Origin: Marinomonas ostreistagni
GTDB taxonomy: Bacteria > Pseudomonadota > Gammaproteobacteria > Pseudomonadales > Marinomonadaceae
Reading direction: 5' to 3'
DNA length: 64,000 bases
Assembly: GCF_016888445.1 (NCBI RefSeq)
Contig: NZ_JAFEKF010000001.1
Span: 186,001 to 250,000 of the forward strand
The position numbers and the translations under genes were made by a program. This document shows positions 53,341 through 60,808 of the stretch, in pieces. The notes beneath the pieces were generated by a model that was not told the DNA's origin, did no database searches, and saw only the letters and a program-made list of their open reading frames with translations. Within the stretch, counting starts at the first letter, position 1. Each line of letters starts with the position of its first letter.

Positions 53341-53627
53341 AGAGTTCGCGACGTGGCTGGATGTTGATAGAAACCATGCTTGCAGTGACTTGTTTGGCAT
53401 TAGTATTGTCCTATGCCCACTTCCAGCAAAGGCAAGTAGATCAGCGTCTCAGTGAATTGATCCTGAACCAGCGTCAACAACAGCAACAAGTGATGCAAGA
53501 TACCGCAGCGCGATTATTCGGCCGTAATATTGTTTTAAGGGAGGCAAAGCAGCGCGTACCGACTTGTCATAGTTGTCGTGGCAGTGATTTGATACAAGTG
53601 CTCAATTATGAGTTAAACCAATGGTAA
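53337..53627 (+). CDS. Small prepilin-like protein (PilV/GspI-type)
   Basis: This 96-residue protein has leader SSRRG/WMLIE, a prepilin-peptidase site with Gly at -1 and Glu at +5, then a hydrophobic helix and a Gln-rich coiled coil (QRQVDQRLSELILNQRQQQQQ). A C-terminal CHSC pair may bind a metal or form a disulfide. GTG 53337 is preferred to GTG 53331 from its 6-nt spacing to AAGGA. It overlaps both neighbours, so all four genes are translationally coupled. Confidence 0.8.
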   Translation: MKSSRRGWMLIETMLAVTCLALVLSYAHFQQRQVDQRLSELILNQRQQQQQVMQDTAARLFGRNIVLREAKQRVPTCHSCRGSDLIQVLNYELNQW

Positions 53628-54514
53628 GACCTCATTCACGCCGCGGGTTTATGCTCCTAGAGGCGGTTTTAGCCATCGCCATTTTAGTTACAGTAGTGGC
53701 ATTGGTATCGCCTTTTATTGGCTCTGTTCAACAAGCCACTCATGAACGTGAGGCGATATTACAGCGCTTGGCTTTGGAGCGCGTTATTTCTGAGCAGTTA
53801 CGCGCTCAGTTTGCTCGCCTAGGTCGAGTTGGCTGCCATAATGCGTCAGGCCAAATGACCATAGGTTCTAGTGCATCCCCACCCGCGATTTTACGTCAGG
53901 CGGATTTGGTTACAGGCAGTGATTGGCTGCGCGCGACAGATAGCGGGCTTTGTAATGGGTATGGCATCAAACAAGGTCAGCGTATCGAGGCGCAGCTACC
54001 GTGTGATGGACTCGATATTGGCGATCATCTGTTAATAAGCAGTTGTACTGGCGCGGCTCAGGCGCGAGTGCTGACACGTCAAGCTGAGCAGGTTATTGCG
54101 CAAACTGATGCTTCTGCGCTGCTCGATGGCACGGTATTACTCAGCACACAAGTGCCGTTTTATTGGTATTTGGCCCCAGGGCGAGCCCATGGGGTCACAA
54201 CGCTATGGCGTAAGCCTGTGAATCAGGGGAATGCGACAGAACTGCAGCCCAATATAACCCACTTGCGTGTCTATCCTGTTGTTGATAGTGATCAAGATGG
54301 TCACGCTGACACCATTGAGACGCGGCTTAAGCAAGTGGCGTTGAATTCACTTGAAGGGATGCTGGTGGAATATCGCTTCCAAGTAAGCGAGTGTGTAGAT
54401 GCTTTGTCTAACCACGCTAAGTTTACCTACCATTCTCTGAGAGGCGATACATGGCGATATGATAATCGCTGTAGTGCGGTATCAAAAATATTGATCGATT
54501 TGGGGCGCTGGTGA
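53621..54514 (+). CDS. PilW/GspJ-type minor pseudopilin
   Basis: This 297-residue prepilin has leader SRRG/FMLLE (Gly -1, Glu +5) and a hydrophobic helix (VLAIAILVTVVALVSPFIGSV). A larger globular C-terminal domain has Cys pairs that may form disulfides and a calcium-like DSDQDGHAD loop near residue 221. It resembles PilW/GspJ, which usually occur in type IV pilus or type II secretion minor-pilin clusters. It overlaps the preceding gene by 7 bp and the next by 4 bp. Confidence 0.82.
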   Translation: MVRPHSRRGFMLLEAVLAIAILVTVVALVSPFIGSVQQATHEREAILQRLALERVISEQLRAQFARLGRVGCHNASGQMTIGSSASPPAILRQADLVTGSDWLRATDSGLCNGYGIKQGQRIEAQLPCDGLDIGDHLLISSCTGAAQARVLTRQAEQVIAQTDASALLDGTVLLSTQVPFYWYLAPGRAHGVTTLWRKPVNQGNATELQPNITHLRVYPVVDSDQDGHADTIETRLKQVALNSLEGMLVEYRFQVSECVDALSNHAKFTYHSLRGDTWRYDNRCSAVSKILIDLGRW

Positions 54515-54915
54515 TGAAAAACACGCGCTTAGGATGGGTGTCAGTGCCCATTATGGTGTTGATTCTGAGTGTCACTGGGCTTTTGCTGGCGTTGCAGTCA
54601 TCCGTCAATGAGCATGTCTTATGGCAGTCTTACTTCCAAACCACGAGTGCACAACAGTATTGGCGTAGCGTGTTTGCGAAGTTACAGTCTGGCGCGGTTG
54701 CCAGCTTGCCTAGTGCTTGCGATGGCTTCTGCTCACCTTGGGCCTCAGTCCAATCTTGGCAGAGCATGCAGCTCGATGGTGACACGCTATTTGTGCAAGT
54801 GCATCATCACGATAATTATGATGCAAAACGTTGGTGTGCGAGCCTAGATAAAAAGCTGATCTATTGCGCATGGCAGCGCGACGGACAAAGGTCTTTTGCG
54901 CAGCTAATACGCTAG
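54511..54915 (+). CDS. PilX/GspK-like pseudopilin without Glu5
   Basis: This 134-residue protein starts with a short leader TRLG/WVSVPIM, then a hydrophobic helix (LILSVTGLLLALQSSV) and a polar domain with Cys in SACDGFCSPW. The +5 position is Pro and not Glu, as in GspK/PilX proteins, which cap the pseudopilus tip or lack the usual contact. It begins in the ATGA overlap with the previous gene and ends 4 bp past the stop of the convergent PP0621 gene. Confidence 0.72.
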   Translation: MMKNTRLGWVSVPIMVLILSVTGLLLALQSSVNEHVLWQSYFQTTSAQQYWRSVFAKLQSGAVASLPSACDGFCSPWASVQSWQSMQLDGDTLFVQVHHHDNYDAKRWCASLDKKLIYCAWQRDGQRSFAQLIR

Positions 54916-55157
54916 CGCTTTTGCTGGGCTTGTTGGTGCTCTAAGGTACAAAAAGGTAATTGCTCGTGGTTATAAATAGCGTGGTTTTTAGGGATGAAAG
55001 TTCCGCAATGCGCGCATTTAACCATGGCTTCTTCGTGAGGTTGCTCTGATTTCTTGGCGGGTGTTTGGCTTTTCGAGGTCAGCACTTTCATAAACTGTCT
55101 ATAAATTATCCAGCCAACAGCAAAAACTAGTATAAATAATAATAAACGTACGATCAT
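54912..55157 (-). CDS. PP0621-like small membrane protein with zinc-ribbon-like tail
   Basis: This 81-residue protein begins with a membrane span (MIVRLLLFILVFAVGWIIYRQF), a linker and a Cys-His cluster KCAHCGTFIPKNHAIY then FCTLEHQQ, like the PP0621 family of small putative metal-binding proteins. ATG 55157 has AAAGGG immediately upstream; a 60-residue extension to 55337 would run against nadE and lacks conservation. Function is unknown. It is convergent with the PilX-like gene. Confidence 0.8.
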   Translation of the reverse strand: MIVRLLLFILVFAVGWIIYRQFMKVLTSKSQTPAKKSEQPHEEAMVKCAHCGTFIPKNHAIYNHEQLPFCTLEHQQAQQKR

Positions 55158-55232
55158 GCCCTTTACCTTAGCAATGCAATTCCACGACAATAACACCATA
55201 TCATCTAACAGACTCTCTGAGATAGCAACGAA

Positions 55233-56870
55233 ATGACCATTCGAGTAGCCATGGCCCAACTGGATATGCTGGTTGGCGACATTAAGAACAATACAGAATC
55301 CGTAATCGAGCAATCCCTGAAAGCGAAGCAAGAGCATCAGGCTGATGTTATTGTGTTTCCTGAGTTAACTCTGACCGGCTATCCGCCAGAAGATTTACTA
55401 CTACGCCCAAGCTTGGCACCGCGTATTGAGGCAGCGTTACAAGAAATCTTAGCGCGTGTTCAAGACATCTATGTTGTCGTAGGCTACCCGCGTGTTATCG
55501 ATGGTGAGTTATTTAACTGCGCTGGCGTTATTTACCAAGGTGCTTTAATAGGCGAGTACGCGAAGCAGAAGCTACCGAACTTTAAAGTATTTGATGACAA
55601 GCGTTACTTCAGTGCGGGCACCGAGCCTTGCATTGTTACGATTAAGGGCGCCAAGGTTGGCTTGAGCATCTGTGAAGATGTGTGGCATCCAGAGCCGATC
55701 GCTCAAGCTAAAGCCGCGGGCGCAGAGCTTATCCTGAACCTTAATGCTTCGCCATTCCATATCGAAAAAATGGGTGTGCGTGAGCGCTTATTGCATCAGC
55801 GTGCCAGTGAAAATGAATTGCCGATCGTCTACGTTAACTTTATGGGCGCGCAAGACGAGCTGGTCTACGAAGGCGGTTCTTTTGCTGTCGATGCTCAAGG
55901 CAACAAGGTTTGCCAGGCGCCGTGGTATGAAGCAGGCCTTTACTGTGTTGATTTCAATATTGCAGAAGATCGCTCGCCGCGTGTGGTGCCGATGCAAGGC
56001 ACCATTGCACCGACACTGGACGTTGAAGCCAGCGTTTACCAAGCCATGGTTACTGGGCTGCGCGACTATATCGAGAAAAACCGTTTTAAAGGCATCGTGC
56101 TGGGCTTAAGTGGTGGTATTGATTCGGCTTTATCGTTGGCTGTGGCGGTCGATGCGATCGGTGCCGATCGTGTTCAAGCGGTTATGATGCCGTACACGTA
56201 TACCTCATCAATGAGCTTAGAGGACGCTGAAGAAGAAGCTAAGCTTCTAGGCGTTGAATATAGCGTGTTGCCAATTGAACCCATGGTCACTGCCTTTATG
56301 GAGACGTTAGCGCCTGAATTTGAAGGTTTGGCACGTGATACCACCGAGGAAAATCTACAGGCACGTACGCGCGGTGTGACGCTGATGGCGATCTCCAACA
56401 AGAAAGGCTATATGGTGCTGACGACCGGTAATAAGAGTGAAATGGCAGTGGGTTATGCCACATTGTATGGTGATATGGTCGGTGGTTATTCAGTACTAAA
56501 AGATGTCTTTAAGACGTTAGTATTCCGTCTATGTCGCTACCGTAATAGCTTAGGCTATGTCATTCCTGAGCGCGTGATTACACGTCCGCCGAGTGCGGAA
56601 TTGGCCCCAGATCAGGTCGATGAAGATTCGCTACCAAGCTATGATGTGCTGGATAAAATCCTGCATCAGTACATTGAGCAAGATATGAGTGCCGAAGCGA
56701 TTTTGGCAGCGGGCGAGTTTGATCGTGATACCGTGTATCGCGTGTTACGTTTAGTGGATTTAAATGAGTACAAACGTCGCCAAGCACCGACCGGCGTACG
56801 TATTACCGAACGTGGCTTTGGACGAGACCGTCGTTATCCAATCACCAATGGTTGGCACATCGGAGAATAA
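55233..56870 (+). CDS. nadE: Glutamine-dependent NAD+ synthetase
   Basis: This two-domain enzyme amidates deamido-NAD in NAD synthesis. At 545 residues it has the N-terminal nitrilase glutaminase with Glu in FPELTLTGYPPEDLL, Lys in KQKLPNF and Cys in GLSICEDVWHP. The C-terminal synthetase has the PP-loop GLSGGIDSALSLAVA and TTGNKSEMAVGY. The ATG at 55233 has ACGAA with little Shine-Dalgarno match. It ends at a strong terminator shared with dapA. Confidence 0.97.
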   Translation: MTIRVAMAQLDMLVGDIKNNTESVIEQSLKAKQEHQADVIVFPELTLTGYPPEDLLLRPSLAPRIEAALQEILARVQDIYVVVGYPRVIDGELFNCAGVIYQGALIGEYAKQKLPNFKVFDDKRYFSAGTEPCIVTIKGAKVGLSICEDVWHPEPIAQAKAAGAELILNLNASPFHIEKMGVRERLLHQRASENELPIVYVNFMGAQDELVYEGGSFAVDAQGNKVCQAPWYEAGLYCVDFNIAEDRSPRVVPMQGTIAPTLDVEASVYQAMVTGLRDYIEKNRFKGIVLGLSGGIDSALSLAVAVDAIGADRVQAVMMPYTYTSSMSLEDAEEEAKLLGVEYSVLPIEPMVTAFMETLAPEFEGLARDTTEENLQARTRGVTLMAISNKKGYMVLTTGNKSEMAVGYATLYGDMVGGYSVLKDVFKTLVFRLCRYRNSLGYVIPERVITRPPSAELAPDQVDEDSLPSYDVLDKILHQYIEQDMSAEAILAAGEFDRDTVYRVLRLVDLNEYKRRQAPTGVRITERGFGRDRRYPITNGWHIGE

Positions 56871-56890
56871 ACCGAAAGCTTAAGCGTTTA

Positions 56891-56922
56891 AAAAGGGGCA
56901 ATCTTCGGATTGCCCCTTTTTT
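56891..56922. terminator. Bidirectional terminator between nadE and dapA
   Basis: AAAAGGGGCAAT pairs with ATTGCCCCTTTT around loop CTTCGG (a stable C-UUCG-G tetraloop core), followed by further T residues. It ends nadE and dapA, which converge. Confidence 0.92.
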
Positions 56923-56925
56923 GTG

Positions 56926-57798
56926 TTACAGCAATTCTAAGTCCATCATTGCTTGGCGAATCGCGGCTTTAGTACTGTCCTGCAGAGGAACCATTGGCAA
57001 ACGGCATTCATCGGTACATAAGCCAAGCAGAGACAGTGCGTACTTCGCCCCAGCAGGATTGGGTTCGATGAACAGTGCTGCGTGTAGCGCAAATAGCTTG
57101 TCCTGCAGCTTTGCAGCAGCGACAAAATCACCTTCACGACAGAGGCGATGCATCTCGGCAGATTGCTTAGGTGCAACGTTTGATGTGACCGAAATACAGC
57201 CATTACCGCCACCGACGTTGTAGGCGATCGCTGTGACATCATCACCGCTTAAGTAACTAAACGGCTTCTGAATCAGGGCGCGCTCGCGAATTGGGCGAGT
57301 CAGGTCTCCGGTCGCGTCTTTGACTCCTACAATACGAGGGAGTTGAGCTAGTTGTGCTAACGTGTCTACTTCGACACCAACCACGGCGCGTGGTGGGATG
57401 TTATAAACAATGATAGGCAACTCGGTATGGTTGTGAACGTACTCAAAGTGCGCATAAATGCCACGTTGGTTTGGACGGTTATAGTAGCCAGCGACATGCA
57501 AGGTCGCATCAGCGCCTGCCTCTGCCGCGTAATTCGAATATTCAACCGCTTCAATTGGGTTGTTGGAGCCTGCCCCGGCAATAATAGGTACTGCTTTATT
57601 CGCTTCTTCAACAGTGATTTCAATCACACGTTTGTGCTCGGCTTCGCTCAGTGTTGGGCTTTCGCCAGTGGTGCCAACCGGCACAAGACCATCGATGCCT
57701 TGCTCTATTTGACGACGCACAAGGCGGCGCAGAGCTTCTTCGTCAAGTTGATTGTCACGAAATGGTGTTACGAGTGCAGTGATGGCGCCTTGAAACAT
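56926..57798 (-). CDS. dapA: 4-hydroxy-tetrahydrodipicolinate synthase
   Basis: DapA condenses pyruvate and aspartate semialdehyde, the first committed step of lysine and diaminopimelate synthesis. The 290-residue TIM barrel has GTTGESPTL, Tyr in IVYNIPPRAVVG, Schiff-base Lys in VGVKDATGDLTR and SGDDV. ATG 57798 has AAGAGGTATC upstream and gives the family length; the frame extends to 57855 without homology. It converges with nadE at a terminator and is divergent from the GGDEF-EAL gene. Confidence 0.97.
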   Translation of the reverse strand: MFQGAITALVTPFRDNQLDEEALRRLVRRQIEQGIDGLVPVGTTGESPTLSEAEHKRVIEITVEEANKAVPIIAGAGSNNPIEAVEYSNYAAEAGADATLHVAGYYNRPNQRGIYAHFEYVHNHTELPIIVYNIPPRAVVGVEVDTLAQLAQLPRIVGVKDATGDLTRPIRERALIQKPFSYLSGDDVTAIAYNVGGGNGCISVTSNVAPKQSAEMHRLCREGDFVAAAKLQDKLFALHAALFIEPNPAGAKYALSLLGLCTDECRLPMVPLQDSTKAAIRQAMMDLELL

Positions 57799-58145
57799 AC
57801 TGATACCTCTTGTTAGTGGACAGCATGTTGGCTTAGTAGGGGGCCCGTTCAGCAAACATGCTGTCGGGTTTTTGTTAGGTTACATCCACACGCCAGCATC
57901 GCAAGTTTGTTTCACCTTACGTTTATCGCCGTTGCGTTTTGATGGGAGTGTTACCTGGATCATTGGGTTCGCTTAAAACTAAAATTCTAATTCAGGTCAT
58001 GCTGACGGTTTTTATTTGTTGAGTCAACCAAGAAAGTGGATAAATTGTCGTTATTAAGTTAGTAATTCGAAAGCTTTTTAATTAGCATGGATGCCGCCGA
58101 CGTTAGCACATCGTCATGGCAGTTAAGCGTCGTTTGAGGAAGACT
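57799..58145. other. Divergent upstream region of dapA and the GGDEF-EAL gene
   Basis: This 347-bp gap has no convincing gene. It must hold the dapA promoter (leftward) and that of the c-di-GMP gene (rightward). The region next to the GGDEF gene is AT-rich (58060-58090). I found no clear operator or RNA structure. A start at ATG 58116 instead of 58146 would shorten it by 30 bp. Confidence 0.45.
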
Positions 58146-60782
58146 ATGCACGATAAGATCAAAGCGTTGCTAGAAAAGCATTTGCCTGAGCAGTGTGCTT
58201 CAGAAACCTATGCACGACTCGCATCTGAGTTTGATCAGTTGCTGCAAGAAAAAGACGACGAGATTGCCCTGCTTGAGCGTACGATGGATTTAACATCGGA
58301 TGCTATGAGCGAACGAGAAAGCTTTGCGGTTGAGCATTTGGAGCTGTTCGAAACCACTTTTTGGGGGGCTCGAGAAGGGCTGATCTTAGTGGATTTTGAG
58401 GCCCAGCGATTAACCTACAATCATGCCTTAGCGTGTTTGCTTAACGTCCCTGAAAGCTTTCAAGGTGAAATCAGCCTAGAGCAATTCCTTTCGCTATTGG
58501 CGACTCACTTAGAGAATCCCGACAACTTTTTAAGTTTTCTTAAACAAAGTCACGACAATATTAGTGAATTCGAAGGTGAGTTATTGCTACAAAATGGTCG
58601 TTGGCTGAAGTATTCAGTACGGCCTAGATTGCAACATGGCAAGCTTGTCGGTCGGCTGTGGACCCTCACAGATATTACCGATCACAAACAATCCCAACGA
58701 GCGTTGCTGGATTATCAGCAAGAGCTCCAAAATGCCCACGAGTTGGCTAAAATGGGAGCTTGGCGCTTTACCTTTGCCACGCAGATGTTTGAGTTTTCAG
58801 ACGACATCATCCAGTTGTTACAGCTTGATTCTAATCAGCGTAGCTTGTCCCTAGAGAGTTTTTTAGCGCTTGTTGAAGATAGTCAGCGTGAAGAGCTAAC
58901 GCGTCAATTCAGTCGCTGCCAAGAGCATGGTACGACCATTCAGTCTGAGCTGCAGTGCGTCATCAATGGGCAAGACCGTTACGTGATTTTGCGAGGCCGA
59001 CTCAAGGTGGCCGATTTATCTGCTGAAGACCGTATTCACGGAGTGTTGCAGGATATTTCAGATTTGCGCACCTCCGAACATCTAGTAAAAGTGTCGTCAC
59101 ACTTTTTTCAGTCCTCGATGCAAGGCAATGTCTTGATGGACAGACAGCGCAGCATCTTGGATTTTAATGATGTTGCTTGCAGTATTTTTAAGCTCAATGA
59201 GCACGTGTTTGCTAAGCGCATCAATGAGCGTTTGGCGACCGCATGGACGCATGACATGTCGATCAACGATATTTGGCGTCATGTGGTTGAGCAAAATCAT
59301 TGGGCGGGTGAAGTCTACTTTACCGCGCCAGAAATGGTCGACAAAACCTTATGGTTGTCACTTGAAGCTTTACGTGACAAACAAGGCAAAGTGATTAACT
59401 TTATCGCCATTTTTAACGATATTACCGATTCGAAAGTAGCAGAAGAACAGCTACATCATATGGCGTATTTTGACCCACAAACGGCCTTGCCTAATCGCTT
59501 TCAGTTTGAGCAATTCCTGCGCCAGAAACTCAGCTCTTCTACCTTAGCGCAACAACCCATCACGCTGTTTTATCTAGATTTAGACCGCTTTAAATTCGTT
59601 AATGACTCCTTAGGGCATCATGCTGGGGATGAGTTATTACGTCAGGTCGGTAAGCGTTTAACCTCAGCGGTGCCCAATGCGACCTTGGTCGCGCGACAAG
59701 GCGGTGATGAGTTTGTCATGTTGCTGACAGGACAGTTAAGCCGTGCGCAACAAGAGCAGATTGCTAGCTATCTGATTGAGCAGTTGGCGGAAGTGTTTGT
59801 AGTGTTCGAAACGCAGGTTTACATCGGCGCGAGTATGGGCATTGTCAATTTGCCAGCCGACGCGCAGGATTTGGTGTCGGCCATGCGCTATGCAGACATT
59901 TCGCTATATCAAGCGAAGAAGTCGGGTAAAGGCTGTTATACGTTTTGGCAGACAAGCTTCTTAAAAGACTCAACGCCTGAGCGCATACGCTTAGAATCTG
60001 AGTTACGTGAAGCGATTTTAGAAGATCAGCTGGTACTGCATTTTCAACCCAAAGTTGAAGCAAACTCCGGCAAAGTTTATGGACTTGAGGCCTTGGTGCG
60101 CTGGAATCATCCGCGTTTGGGCTTGGTCTACCCAGACCAGTTTATTGGCATCGCAGAAGAATCGAACTTGATTCTTGAGCTGGATCGCTGGGTTGTGAAC
60201 GCAGCAGCGCAGCAGATTCGTCAATGGCATCAAGCTAAATTGCCTATTTTGTCGGTATCGGTGAATGTGTCTGCGGCCCATGTGACACGCTTAGAGTTGA
60301 TTGACCTGTTTCAGCAGCTGTTGCGCGAATACCCTTATTTAATCAATTGCCTAGAGATTGAACTCACCGAAACGGCCATCATGGCTGACCCTGATAAAGC
60401 CACTAAGATTTTAAATGAACTGCGAGCGGCAGGGGTTAATTCTTCGGTAGATGATTTTGGCTCAGGCTATACGTCATTGGGGTATCTGAAAAAGTTAAAC
60501 GCTAATACCTTGAAGATCGATCGTAGTTTTATCGATGGTATTACCTACGATGACTACGATCGTGATGTGGCTAAGGCCATCATTGCCTTGGCTACAAGTA
60601 TGTCGATGGAAGTGGTCGCTGAAGGGGTCGAGACCAAAGCGCAATGGGATATGCTACGCTCATTTGGCTGTAAATATCTGCAAGGCTTTTTCTTTTCTAA
60701 ACCAAGATCTGCTCATGATATTGAGCAAACTATTTTGCTACCGTTGAGTAGGCCTGAAAAAGCCTGCGATACCAGCCAGTAA
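58146..60782 (+). CDS. PAS-GGDEF-EAL c-di-GMP turnover protein
   Basis: This 878-residue cytoplasmic protein has an N-terminal coiled coil, then two or three PAS-like domains (about 50-170, 190-310 and 320-420). A GGDEF domain with intact GGDEF signature lies near residue 517 (ARQGGDEFVML), and an EAL domain with GLEALVRWNHP near 645, ELTETAIM, DDFGSGYTSLGYL and EGVETKAQ. Both cyclase and phosphodiesterase active sites look complete, so the net direction must be set by the PAS input. ATG 58146 has GAGGA 5 nt upstream; ATG 58116 lacks a ribosome site. It ends with a hairpin shared with the convergent fusion gene. Confidence 0.9.
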   Translation: MHDKIKALLEKHLPEQCASETYARLASEFDQLLQEKDDEIALLERTMDLTSDAMSERESFAVEHLELFETTFWGAREGLILVDFEAQRLTYNHALACLLNVPESFQGEISLEQFLSLLATHLENPDNFLSFLKQSHDNISEFEGELLLQNGRWLKYSVRPRLQHGKLVGRLWTLTDITDHKQSQRALLDYQQELQNAHELAKMGAWRFTFATQMFEFSDDIIQLLQLDSNQRSLSLESFLALVEDSQREELTRQFSRCQEHGTTIQSELQCVINGQDRYVILRGRLKVADLSAEDRIHGVLQDISDLRTSEHLVKVSSHFFQSSMQGNVLMDRQRSILDFNDVACSIFKLNEHVFAKRINERLATAWTHDMSINDIWRHVVEQNHWAGEVYFTAPEMVDKTLWLSLEALRDKQGKVINFIAIFNDITDSKVAEEQLHHMAYFDPQTALPNRFQFEQFLRQKLSSSTLAQQPITLFYLDLDRFKFVNDSLGHHAGDELLRQVGKRLTSAVPNATLVARQGGDEFVMLLTGQLSRAQQEQIASYLIEQLAEVFVVFETQVYIGASMGIVNLPADAQDLVSAMRYADISLYQAKKSGKGCYTFWQTSFLKDSTPERIRLESELREAILEDQLVLHFQPKVEANSGKVYGLEALVRWNHPRLGLVYPDQFIGIAEESNLILELDRWVVNAAAQQIRQWHQAKLPILSVSVNVSAAHVTRLELIDLFQQLLREYPYLINCLEIELTETAIMADPDKATKILNELRAAGVNSSVDDFGSGYTSLGYLKKLNANTLKIDRSFIDGITYDDYDRDVAKAIIALATSMSMEVVAEGVETKAQWDMLRSFGCKYLQGFFFSKPRSAHDIEQTILLPLSRPEKACDTSQ

Positions 60783-60799
60783 GCGCAGGCTTACTGGCT
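60774..60799. terminator. Hairpin between convergent GGDEF-EAL and cNMP/acyltransferase/SGNH genes
   Basis: AGCCAGTAAGC pairs exactly with GCTTACTGGCT around loop GCAG; the stem covers the GGDEF-EAL stop codon. There is no strong U-tract, so it is a probable but modest bidirectional terminator. Confidence 0.6.
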
Positions 60800-60808
60800 G
60801 ATGTTTGG

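Noticed and set aside
55157-55337. 60-residue N-terminal extension of the PP0621-like gene
   Set aside because: The extension lies antisense to the start of nadE and does not resemble the family; the inner ATG has a good ribosome site followed by the membrane span.
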